Source of the DNA: Liolophura sinensis
Taxonomy: Eukaryota > Mollusca > Polyplacophora > Chitonida > Chitonidae
Length of the DNA: 64,000 bases
Direction of reading: 5' to 3'
Assembly: GCF_032854445.1 (NCBI RefSeq)
Contig: NC_088295.1
Span: 75,110,028-75,174,027 of the forward strand
Made by a program: the position numbers and the translations under genes. Below are positions 24,401 through 34,253 of the stretch, in pieces. The notes beneath the pieces were generated by a model, which saw only the letters and a program-made list of their open reading frames with translations, was not told the DNA's origin and ran no database searches. Every line of letters starts with the position of its first letter. Within the stretch, counting starts at the first letter, position 1.

Positions 24401-26515
24401 ACCTCTGTAACTCAATATTGTATCTTTATATGACTTTCACAAGAGCGTTGCCGCTGTCCTTGGTAAACGCTAGTGGAAAAGAAACCTGTATTATTTCAGA
24501 GATGGAACATGCGGGTAATCAGATAATAAAACGGTTTTACAATGTCTAAACTAAGTTATGTTTTCTTTTTTTTTTATCTCTGACATACATCCTACAGAAG
24601 CTTGAATAGGTTCGCGCGGTTCTCTGGACTTGCAGCACAGAATGCAGTTTGTTAGCTGCGGTTATGCTATCATGCATGAAGCAGCGACGGTGTATCATAG
24701 CGACTGAACTTGAACTAGGCCACTAGAACGCCATACCCGATTGATTTTTTTCATATATACAAAAAATTCTTTTCACTTTTTCTCTGATTAAAAGCTAGCA
24801 TGCAACCGTTCCATTTTAGGACACACGCTCACGTACACATCTCTGATAAATCGAGCCACCCTACAAAAAAGCTTTAATCTATCCTATGTTACACCTGCAT
24901 CGTTTCAATATGACCCAAAGGAAATAATTGTAGACCTGTAGCCCTGGGGTGGTTGGGACTGATAAAATATAAATATATGTACTTTCGTAAACTTTTTTCT
25001 GGAAATAATCATAAACTGACTATGTATATGGCTCGGTAGATACCAATGAGCACATCTACAAAAAAGTGTCTGCATTTTAAATCCTTTCCAAAGGAATTTC
25101 AGGTGCAAGGCCTGAATGGAGTTTCTACATACATACCAAGCAATTCCAGCAGAGGCTTCAATGACCACATAGTAAAAATATAGAATTACATCGTATTACA
25201 AAGTTCAAGTTCAATATAATTTTGGTCTAATTGCCCAAAACAGCAACAGCCGGCATACATTGTCAGTATAAGTGCAGTCTGGCTTACGTGTCGCCAAATT
25301 ACCGGTTTTGAAATTCTAGGATAGTCGAGCAAAAGGCCAACGAGGGAGCGATGGGATTGGATGCACATATATACAGACGTTCTAGAGCAATGGCCCTGCT
25401 ATTGTCACTCCCGCTGGGGTTTCCGATTAGTTCTATTTTGGCATGTGACCGAGTGGTTACGTGTTGCTGTTGTAAGCCGCCCTTACCTCTTTTCCACGAA
25501 TTCCGATGGTTGCTATCAATGTTGCCAAGGAGACAAGAATGGAAGCGTAGATGACTGCCGCCAACGAGATGTCTATTGTGACGGCACTTCTGTTCTCTCC
25601 GTACGATGTGTACGCGTAGTCATTTCTAAACGCCTTAAACCAGGACATTCTGAAAATATCAATACGTTTAATGTCAATAACACGTTTTACTGAAGGTAAA
25701 AAAAAAGCACATCTTCATACACAAGAAATAGTGCAGCCGATTTTAAACATGTTAAAATCTGTCAAAGCTGTCAAAAGGAAATGGACAACACGTCAGTCAA
25801 CCACCTATCATGCCAGGGTCTTTTCCGCCTTCTCTCTTAATGTGGTATGATAATTAATTTTGACACAGCGAGAAGCTTGTAATCATAAATGTATTAAAGG
25901 CTCATTGACGGCATTTTGTTTATTATCCTGCAAGTTGACGTACACAACATGTAACAAGAGTTAATTCCGAAGGTCTCACTGCATGCTGGTGTGGCTAGTA
26001 CCTGCATGCCACTGTCAGGGTGGTTTTTAAACCATTGATATATAAGTGTGGGGGAATATTCTATAATTAGTCCAAGAAGGAATATATAGTAAAGTCTAGA
26101 TTTTATCAGCGGGTAACATGCACTGGTTGGAGGGATTGCAGCGAGAAAATGAGAGATAAGATACATTAGAGGCAGTGAACCTTTACAGGCATATACATAC
26201 ATACAATGACATGCACAGATGAAACTAAAAGTAGGGTGTTTGAGGGGTTTATTTTTGTCCTTCGTCAAGCAAAAGTTTGGCCGACATCACTGTACACTAT
26301 GAACAATGCGAGAGCTGGCAATAATCGCATAATTAGCGCCTATATTCTGGCGTTATAATACCAGAAATATGGAATGAACGTGTCACATATGTATATCTGA
26401 AAAAAAAGGATTAAAGAAACATTTATCCCAAAATAATCAACAATCCTTACCTGTCAAATTCCGACCCGTTGTAATCCATCGTGCTAACAAGTGTCTCATC
26501 TAAAATTAGCGACAT
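20986..26515 (-). CDS. DUOXA: Dual oxidase maturation factor (DUOXA), spliced, proximal-start isoform
   Basis: DUOXA proteins are multi-pass membrane partners that carry dual oxidase out of the ER and stay with it at the cell surface. Joining nine coding exons gives 473 residues with consistent phases: 26515-26451, 25649-25487, 24320-24263, 24022-23888, 23270-23211, 22509-22356, 22095-21884, 21747-21593 and 21405-20986. Seen in the product: TM1 about residues 49-72 followed by the family-typical GIRGK; TM2 about 81-100; a large extracellular loop with the conserved glycosylation motif NITL at Asn136 and the LEKGLPEPIL segment at 172-181; TM3 about 203-226; TM4 about 234-253; TM5 about 274-296; and a polar cytoplasmic tail from 297. 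The tail makes it longer than vertebrate DUOXA (about 340 residues). It faces the DUOX gene of this window head-to-head. Family assignment is from recognised motifs and exon order, not a database search. The exact N-terminus is the least certain part, because Met23 could also start translation. Confidence 0.93.
21593..21747 (-). CDS. DUOXA: DUOXA exon ending TM5 and starting cytoplasmic tail
   Basis: The exon lies between TTGTTACAG and GTAGGT. It reads ILTTLLGLLLLLLDWVI and then an acidic stretch (LLEEDEDETNH). The hydrophobic part completes the fifth helix; the acidic part begins the cytosolic tail. Confidence 0.92.
21884..22095 (-). CDS. DUOXA: DUOXA exon encoding TM3-TM5
   Basis: This 212-bp exon lies between TTTATGTAG and GTGAGT. 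It completes TM3 (TSFAFWLVTNVLL), encodes TM4 (FYGSAMFLLSGITIDLAVII) and opens TM5 (DWSFWLMVAAG). Its phase matches both neighbouring exons. Confidence 0.94.
22356..22509 (-). CDS. DUOXA: DUOXA exon with LEKGLPEP block and start of TM3
   Basis: The exon starts after TTACAACAG and ends before GTAAGC. It encodes the diagnostic CLEKGLPEPILSVASYF segment and then GYFAYVLLW, the beginning of the third membrane helix. It ends with two bases of the Trp codon. Confidence 0.94.
23211..23270 (-). CDS. DUOXA: DUOXA small exon in extracellular loop
   Basis: This 60-bp exon between CTTTTTCAG and GTAAGC reads GSFSPHNSEVHYNERLQWFD across its junctions. The NE-x-x-x-W pattern matches the loop of vertebrate DUOXA. 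Phase 1 in and out. Confidence 0.92.
23888..24022 (-). CDS. DUOXA: DUOXA exon, first part of extracellular loop
   Basis: The acceptor TTGTTCAG and donor GTAAGT bound a 135-bp exon. It contains GIVGLKMGLSSVNITLS, matching the conserved GLxxGLxxVNITL block with its N-glycosylation site. Phase 1 in and out. Confidence 0.94.
24263..24320 (-). CDS. DUOXA: DUOXA exon encoding TM2
   Basis: This 58-bp exon between an AACAG acceptor and a GTGAGT donor reads RWSTFIRVVYSLFIGAALL. That matches the RVVxSLFIGAA pattern of the second membrane helix of DUOXA proteins. Phase 0 at entry, phase 1 at exit. Confidence 0.93.
25487..25649 (-). CDS. DUOXA: DUOXA exon with common start region and TM1
   Basis: The acceptor TTTTCAG ends at 25650 and the donor GTAAGG starts at 25486. 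The exon reads MSWFKAFRNDYAY, then a long hydrophobic helix ending GIRGKE. Both alternative first exons join here in the same phase. The internal ATG at 25648 aligns with the usual N-terminus of the family, so it may also be used as a start. Confidence 0.92.
26451..26515 (-). CDS. DUOXA: DUOXA alternative first coding exon, proximal
   Basis: The exon begins with an ATG at 26515, reads MSLILDETLVSTM and onward for 21 codons, and ends with two bases (AG) before a good GTAAGG donor at 26450. An in-frame TAA lies upstream, so this is the first Met of its frame. The AG completes an Arg codon with the first base of the next exon (25649), leading straight into MSWFKAF. No homology is recognised in these 21 residues. 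Confidence 0.6.
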
Positions 26516-26592
26516 TGTTTGAATGTTTCGCCTCAAACAAGCTGAATGTTACGATAAAATTTACTCCCTGCTTAACATGAAGGCGTGTTTGG

Positions 26593-26603
26593 TATATATA
26601 TAT
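26593..26603 (-). promoter_or_regulatory. TATA-like box, proximal DUOXA promoter (candidate)
   Basis: A TATATATATA run on the minus strand lies about 80 bases upstream of the ATG at 26515, which would leave a leader of roughly 50 bases. The run could also be a short AT microsatellite. Confidence 0.35.
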
Positions 26604-27380
26604 CTTAGTAGGGGTAGTGTAGCCTATCACTACCAATCAGCTGTCATTTCCAACAAGCACAGACTGCCGTCTATCCTCTCAACTACCCATAGCTACCACT
26701 ATGCATGAAATGCCAGCCCAGCAGTCTTGCTTCTACACCAACCTTTGACATCTGGAGTTGTCGCGCGCTCACTACTGATAGGGGGGGCTTCTCTATAGTG
26801 ATGCGCTGTAGTGATGTGTATGCCGGGACACTTTAAAAATGGGATCGTCTACATCTGAGTGATCATATAAAAAAATAAATCTCTCGAGATACCCCAAACC
26901 ATTACGAAAAAACGTGTAAGAGGCATACTCCAGGTTATAAACCGATCTTTCCATATAACGTTTATTCAGATAAAAAATACAAACCCTTAGGCATCCTAAG
27001 GTACCCTGACCCTAAAATTTTGTAAGTATATTTGGGGAGGGGGGGGGGGGCGTTACCAAAACAAAAAATTAGCTTAAACTAAGATTTAAAAATAGGTCTT
27101 GTAAATGTGTGTGAACTGTACCGATGTAAATCATCTTTAGTTGAATACGACTAACCAGGTATATAGATATGAAAGACAGAAACACCGTATGAAAGGGATG
27201 ACAAAGTAAGCCAGCAGTATATAGATAACGAGCCTTATGTTATCGTCAAGGTCGTACAATGCTCATTTATAAAGACGCGAGCTCCAGCATATGATAGAGA
27301 TGAGATATAATGAACAAAAAAGTTCACATAATTTACACAAGACAAATAACATGCAATAAGAAAGAAGACAGGGCACCCAC

Positions 27381-27442
27381 CTGTTTGTTGTCCGTGATAA
27401 TGTAGCTTCTAAGTTTTCTTGAGAAATAAATACTCGCACCTG
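27381..27442 (-). CDS. DUOXA: DUOXA alternative second exon (distal isoform)
   Basis: This 62-bp segment lies between a TTTATTCAG acceptor and a GTGGGT donor. Joined to ATG-TCG from the 30832-30837 exon it reads MSQVRVFISQENLEATL, stays open, and ends in AG exactly like the proximal first exon, so it continues in frame into MSWFKAF. The acceptor is a tandem CAGCAG (NAGNAG), so one Gln may be optional. This is inferred from splice signals and phase only. Confidence 0.5.
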
Positions 27443-28359
27443 CTGAATAAACAAACAAACTTAAGCATTAATCATTCTGTTGATCATTAACGTTTGTGTT
27501 TAGTCAACACTTTCAATTTTGATATCAGTAAATTTGTCCTTTTTCACAACAATGTGTCAAATACAATCTCTATATATACATGTAGCAAAGTACTTATAGT
27601 AATTTTCAATGTACATGAAAGGAATATTGTCGTTTAATATCTCTCATTTGTTCAAATAAACGCCTACAGTGTCGATTTATGTACAGTTAGACTATAACTA
27701 GTTTCGTTTTCGGATCTGTTGAAAAGGACAATCAATACACTGGATGATTTCATCTAACATAATTTAGGTGTATATGTTGCTTATGTTCCAGAGAATATAT
27801 TGAATGTTTCAGAGCGTTGGGCTTGTAGGCATTAAGCAGTTTCATCACACCTTATGAATGAGTAAGACCATATAAATACCACACAACTATTTGTATGCTC
27901 ATCAGGTAAGGATTGGACGCATATATTAGATTTAACACGACATGCTGCGGTTAAGTTTAGTCGCCAGGTCTGAAGTAAGTTATGTTCACCCAAGAAGTGT
28001 AGACTACGACTGGCCAATAAAAACACGAGGAGCGGTTATTTCTATTGATATTAACTTTGAAGCATTTATTTAATAACGGAGAGGATCGGAATCAATGTTT
28101 TTGCCCCCTGGAGCATGCGCAACCGGTTTGTGAGGCCCTTCCTGTATACATATGCCCCAAGCGCTGCCGGGAACTGTATGCAAAGAACGTCACAGTTGTA
28201 TAAAATAACGACAGTTCCTCACAAAAAATAGGAAGGAGCGACGACGAATACACAGATAAAAACGCAATAATTAGACACATGTACTAATCAACTTCGTCCC
28301 CCCACAAGGTTTCTCTTCCGTATTTTGTGTTCAACCAAGATCATGTAACATGTCAGTCC

Positions 28360-28452
28360 ACCCATGCCTCGCTGAAATCGCGAGTCGCGAAACATGCCTC
28401 GCTGAAATTGTGAGTCGCAACACTTGCCTCCCTGAAATCGTGAGTAGCGATG
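28360..28452. repeat. Short tandem repeat, three units of about 31 bp
   Basis: Units carry TGCCTCGCTGAAATCG and GAGTCGCGA with a few substitutions. Confidence 0.8.
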
Positions 28453-30489
28453 TTCAGCTATTGACTATGTAGATCAGTGTATTAAATAGCTGCATGTCTT
28501 CTTAAAGACTTCAAATAATTTCAGTTATGTCTGAAGCGGTTGTACTGATTGTGTTAATCGTTTTTTATGTTGCCTGAGGCCTTGTCAGGGACTCAAAATT
28601 TAAAACGGGAAAAAAGGTTGGCTAACAGATTGAATGACTTGATAAAGAGACGACTACGACCACGTGAAAAGAATTACTTGTGTGGCGAAATTAGGTCGAC
28701 ATTGTAAAAAAATTCAAGTGGTGTAGACCGGGCTTAAACTTCACATAAAGAAAACGAAGAGGGTACGAGAACAACAACAACGTTAACCTGCACGTAGACC
28801 AGTTTTCATTTATGTCCACACTCCACAGTTTGTGATGATTGCACACGAAACCATGAAAAGACAGACAAGAGGCCAACAAAACTTCGGGTGAACTTACAAT
28901 AAGATAAAAAGGCCAAGAATCAAACAAAAATACAAATAGCCAGTAATGTCTGTCTCGAAGTTATTGCTTCTTCAGTGCAGATCTTCTAAAGCGGAGCTAG
29001 TTTGTAACAGTTTGCTCTACACTACCGATGTACAGACAACGAAGCCGTCGCCTGTCACTCGTTGTCAATATTGAACCAACGTCCACGCGGCAAGGTCACG
29101 GGCGATGGAGGTCACGAACATCAACCAGGAGTTAACGTTTACTTAGATTCCAAGATGTGTAAAATACTGGACGTAAAATCGTTAATGACATTGGCATGAA
29201 AACAAAAGGCAGAACTCTTCAGGTCAGTGTCATTACAACTTATTACGGCTTATTGGTTACGCTCGAGGATGGATGAAAATGTGTCCGTTACTGTCTCCAC
29301 TATACGGAGAAGAGCCTGCGTTTCAAAAATGATGAAGTCTACCCTCTGGCTCAAAGCCAGCAATTACAATTGATTTGGCGGAGGAAGTGGAGTTTTTACA
29401 ACAGTTTTCCTTTGCACTCTGACCTCCAACTTTCCAGATATCCAATAATCTGTTTGACATACATGATAATTGCGTAGTTAACCTTGTTGTTACAAATTGA
29501 AGTTAATGGCATGTTATATACAGACTGCGTTGACTTTGCTGGGATCAACTGTGTATAAACATTGCGATATATGGCAGACATTTCCTCGCACGACTATTCA
29601 GAATTTTGTTGTCATTTGGGGTTGGGATTGTGAAGAAATACCTCATGTATTATGCTAAGAGTTTTCAAGAAATAATACCTATAGTGAAGTTTAACAAGAT
29701 AGCTATACTACGTATACGTTAGAATATACACATGCTGGAATAGGAAGCTATTCATTAGGAATATTAGTAATATCCCTAATCACACAGGTTTGGATCATTA
29801 TATAGAAATCACCCAAAGCTGTATCGCATAAAGTTGACTATTGGTTCCATGGTTACCGTAATGCAAGTACTTCTAACTTGTCCCACGGAGACAATTCCAA
29901 ATGACTATCTAAATCCAGGCTGTTCAGTGGATATATAATTAGTCTAATGCATCCTGGTGTCGTTGTGTGCATTGCGATTATAAGACTATGCTAACATATG
30001 TCACTTCTGTGTACCTCGGCATTCACATAAATACGACATGGTGGATTCACATACCTGCGCAGAACTTGCAATGCCTGTTAAGCGAGTGTAATTTAGCCAG
30101 CATAGGCAGCGCGAGAGCAGGTTAGGCAGATTCACGGTCAGAAAAGATTGGTCAGCAAATATGGTAAATATTCCTTGCAGCTGACAACCATGCGAGCTCG
30201 CTAACAACACGAATATTTCTTAGCGAAAATATGTGAGCAATGATTTTGTAAAAGCGTTTATTTACTCTTCTATTTTCGTTTCGTTCACTATAGGGATAAA
30301 TACGTGGTTACGTTAGAGCTGGGATAAGCTGATATATATCCAGGCTAACAGAGATACCCCACTGCTGAAGGAAATCCGCCGTTCACAACGTTATTGAAGA
30401 AAAAAAAGATCCTGGCATGATGAGAGATGAATGAAGCATTGCCGGATGTGAGCGAATATTCAGCCAGAGAAACATTTAAGGAAGTCATT

Positions 30490-30680
30490 TATATAGCTAG
30501 CACAAGGAAGTCAAATGTATTCAACTTACGAAAGTCAAATTTAGTCAACTCATAAAAGACAAATGTAATCAACTCACTATAGACAAATGTACTAAAACTC
30601 ACGAAACACAAATGTACTAAAACTCACGAAGGTGCAGTCAACGCAAAATGCCATCTGTAGTCAACTCTTGATGCTCAACT
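30490..30680. repeat. Degenerate short tandem repeat (about 30 bp)
   Basis: Recurring words such as ACAAATGTACTAAAACTCAC and GTCAAATGTATTCAACT. Confidence 0.65.
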
Positions 30681-30831
30681 CACGAAACTGTTCTCAAGAA
30701 TGTCACCTATACAGTCAGTTCAAGAAAGTCAGCTAAGGAATGAGTCATATCGATGCTACCGTGAATGAATACAAAATCTGTCTCTAAATTCTTAAATATC
30801 TCTTAAATATCAGGAATGATTACTTACTTAC

Positions 30832-31043
30832 CGACATCTTGAGATCCACTCAATTCGAATAACTCTTGGGTAACAGGAGACTTAACACCTTAATTAACGA
30901 CGAACGTATCGTTTAGGTAGAAACGAGTTCTGAATACCTCTACCTCAGTATTCTACATAGTTACGTGTAGTACAATCAAAGAGATTCACAACAGCGCCTC
31001 ACAATCAACAGCAATCTCCAGCAGGAAATCCAAAGCATCAAAG
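30832..31043 (-). CDS. DUOXA: DUOXA distal first exon: 5' UTR plus ATG-TCG
   Basis: A TATAAAG motif at 31075-31069 predicts transcription from about 31043. The exon would end with ATG TCG at 30837-30832 before a strong GTAAGTAAGT donor. An in-frame TGA lies 12 bases upstream of the ATG. Only two codons are coding here; the rest would be untranslated leader. The 5' end is an estimate. Confidence 0.45.
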
Positions 31044-31068
31044 AAGCTAAAGAGCGACTTGGAGGAGT

Positions 31069-31075
31069 CTTTATA
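31069..31075 (-). promoter_or_regulatory. TATA box, distal DUOXA promoter (candidate)
   Basis: TATAAAG on the minus strand, in the context GGTATAAAGACTCC, sits about 235 bases upstream of the distal ATG. It is the best TATA match near this exon. Inference from sequence only. Confidence 0.4.
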
Positions 31076-31079
31076 CCTC

Positions 31080-32985
31080 ATTGTCTCCGTTTTTGTCGTT
31101 GAATGACCAAATTAACGGTGGGAGTTAGTGGAGCGAAGTTGTGCCCCGGGACGGTTATGCAGTGTAATACCCGGGGTTTAACCCACAACCGTCCTGGACG
31201 AAACCTTGGGGCCGTATGGGTCCCGCTGCAGCCTCCGTTGCCAGCAGTCTGTATGGATAAGACTTAGCTGAAGCGTGATCGAAATGCTTCATACTTTACA
31301 GGTTTGTTTTCCAGGTAAACCGTCTAAGCCTCCAGTTTTCTTCGCAGACATACCTCTGTCATTATTCGCATATGGCTGAAGCTGATAAAAGTTGTCTGCT
31401 TAGGCGCAAACAGAGCAATACACAACAACGGCCCACAAATCGTAAATTTGGTAACTTGGGATGCATCAATTCTATATTTTTCGCGTTGAGACAAACTGTC
31501 ATGGCATCGTTGCTTGAGGAGGTGGGGATGTTAAATTGAATGCGCAAAACAACGTCAATATCGCTCTCTCCCTCTCTACCCTACAGCCGTCAACGTTTAA
31601 CAAATACCATGGGTAGGCTTTCCCCTGAATCCTGTGTTTTGAGCCTAATTCCTGTTCACCTTTGACACGTGCGGGTTCAAGCCAATAACAAATCGACGCT
31701 AATATTTTAGGCAGGGTTTAACCTGGCTGTAGTTTCTGCCAGGGCCGGCACTGACACACCGGATAACCCGTGAGCGTGGCACACAGTTCCTTCAACGGCT
31801 GAACGTGTTTCCAGTCACACAACAGACACACTAAGGACAGCTTCGTCAGATCTGCACAGCCACTAACCCTCAAATACACATTGCGACTTCTCTGTTTGTC
31901 TTGAGATTACGATAAAGCTAGTAGAAGCACAACATAGATGCGTCCGTTTAAGAAAGTCAGTCCGCCGATGCCACCTATTTTGTGTCATTTTCAGAATGTA
32001 TCAGATTTTTTTTCATTCATGTGTGTCAGTACTGTCCAAAGTAATCACTGACGTCAGTAGTTACACACACCGCCAAATGCGTCATTTACGATCAAGTTTT
32101 GGGTTAAAACGAATTATCTTTATTACATTATTAAATACCCTTAAGTATTGTAAGCTGTTTGTCGATTACCACTGGGTAATGGATCTACCATTTTAATACC
32201 TTCCATTCGATCGTATAGACCCACAAGTGAAATTATACAGTGGATAAACAGAAACACGTGCTACTGTTATACACTGAATTCTTACTTTAATTTTTGTCGA
32301 TCCAAATAGATGATCACATATATGATTAACAAAGACATAACACTGTGGGCCTACTCGGCGGATTATGTTTCAAGAAAGTTCTCCAGGAGTGGGAGGAAGG
32401 TTATTGTAAATATTTAACTGTGAAATAGAACTGAAAGTTCTTTACCTCTTAAAACACCGATGCTATGTATCATGTATATATGCATACTTAAGTAAAGATT
32501 ACATGAATTGCGCTTTGTCTGTGCAACACTTTTCCGGGCTACGCCCAGACACAAGCGTTTTTCCCCTATTACCTTCAACGTAGCACGAGTCCATCATAAC
32601 CACACGGTTTGGGGAAAAAATTCATTTTAAACATTACCCCTTATTATTTAATTGCTTTTGGTTTGAAAGGTTTCGTATTTGACATTGATCTAAAATGGAT
32701 CATCCCATTACTTGCCCGTTGGCTTGGGTGTGATAGTTTACATAGAGCAATGTTCAGATGCATTTTGAAGAGACATTATCTGTTTCAATTAAGACTTTAT
32801 TTGCATATTTTTGCCCAGAGTGTGTTTCATATCTCACGTGATGTTAATTTATTTATCACACTTCCGGATACGCCCACCTGCATGTAGTTTGACAAGCATC
32901 CCGTCAGCAATGTATAATTTAAAATTAATATCTGATTAACAATGGAGGTAAATTGGTAAGCTTTTGCAAAAATTCTTATTTTGAA
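31080..32985. other. Intergenic DNA upstream of DUOXA
   Basis: No exon or repeat that I can support. Regulatory elements of DUOXA may lie here, but none is identifiable by eye. Confidence 0.45.
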
Positions 32986-32989
32986 TTTA

Positions 32990-33228
32990 TCTATTACATC
33001 TTGAGGCATCATGTGAACAATTAAAATCAAATTAATTACGAACGGAACTGGGTTTAGCCATGCACTGGAGGTCATGCGGCTGTATCATTTGACATTCTCC
33101 CAAGCCTTTTTTGTCAAACAGCTGCAGCTAATTAGGAGCGACTGTTACGTAAATGGTTAGTAAAATCTAAATTCCCCCCCCCCCCCATCTTCATGTACCT
33201 CCATGAGAAGAATCTTTTTTCGACTCTT
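32990..33228. repeat. Local duplication, copy 1 (about 239 bp)
   Basis: Near-identical to 33931-34153, from TCTATTACATCTTGAGGCAT to TTTTTTCGACTCTT. This copy has an extra poly-C tract near 33174-33187 that the other lacks. Confidence 0.92.
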
Positions 33229-33380
33229 ATTCACACCTTTATATATTTCCTACTCTATTTCTCGATTCTTCACATTTTTCTATTGCTAACCGTTAAGAAT
33301 CAGTTTCTCTTATATAAAACTACTATGTTATAGCTCCAATCAATCCTTGCAGGACTATTCAACATGTACATCTAAAGGAA

Positions 33381-33528
33381 TCCCTGATTCGCCTATGGCT
33401 TTAAATCAGGAGGTTCGTAAGGTGCCTGGCGAAGGGCGATGACTTCTCTCGGGCTCGGCGTCGTTTCCCAAACCTTTAACCCAAACGCAGTAGGTGTGAA
33501 GTACCACGTTAAGCCCCAATAAAATGAA
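33381..33528. mobile_element. Third SINE-like family, 3' part
   Basis: Contains AGGAGGTTCGTAAGGTGCCT, GGCGAAGGGCGATGACTTCT and a terminal GTTAAGCCCCAATAAA. Similar cores occur at 51538-51720 and 57580-57835. Confidence 0.55.
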
Positions 33529-33834
33529 TCACTTTAAACGAATCCTGTAGCTACATGTATCATGCACCATTCGGTACTGTCTGACTATTGCCTTCCACGC
33601 AGACTTACTCATCCACTCTTTCGGCCACTCAGCTTTACAATCTCCATATATTACCATGACACCAAAACTGACAACACGCTAACGGTGCACATCTATCTTC
33701 TGACACTTCACACGGTGACCTTCCTGTCACACCTACTAAATTTGTCGGTCACTTATTGAATTATTGATAGATGGATTTAGTTATATAAAGCGACCTTCGT
33801 TCTCAAGTATGAACAACTTTATACTTAAATATTT

Positions 33835-34253
33835 AAGTATTTATTTGATTGGTGTTTTACGCCGTAGTCAAGAATATTTCACGGCGGCCAGCATTATGGT
33901 GGGAGGAAACCACAAGTTGCTGACAGGCCTTCTATTACATCTTGAGGCATCATGTGAACAATTAAAATCAGATTAATTACGAACGGAACTGGGTTTAGCC
34001 ATGCACTGGAGGTCATCCGTCTGTATCATTTGACATTCAACCAAGCTGTTTTTGTCAAACAGCCGCAGCTAATTAGGAGCGACTATTACGTAAATGGTTA
34101 GTAAAATCTCCATCTTCATGTACCTCCATGCGAAGAATCTTTTTTCGACTCTTGCCCACAGCATGAGCTGGACTTGAACTCACAGCGACCGGGTGAGAGG
34201 TTCCTGGGCCAATACGCTGAGCTAGTGCGCTAACCAACTGAGCCACGGAGGTC
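33835..34253 (-). mobile_element. Full-length SINE (main family) interrupted by a 223-bp duplication
   Basis: Tail and body lie at 33835-33930 (TTTATTTGATTGGTGTTTTA, GCGGCCAGCATTATGGTGGG). The tRNA-like head lies at 34154-34253; reversed, it reads CTCCGTGGCTCAGTTGGTTA and later GTGAGTTCAAGTCC (box B). Between them sits the duplicate of 32990-33228. The head is the best box A/B match in the window. Confidence 0.9.
33931..34153. repeat. Local duplication, copy 2, inserted inside a SINE
   Basis: About 223 bp nearly identical to 32990-33228, in the same orientation, roughly 0.9 kb away. It splits the SINE between its body and its head. Confidence 0.92.

Larger units (their letters stand above)
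27443..30831. other. Long intron of the distal DUOXA isoform
   Basis: If the distal first exon is real, this is its first intron. Apart from the two repeat patches listed separately, nothing is recognised. Confidence 0.4.
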
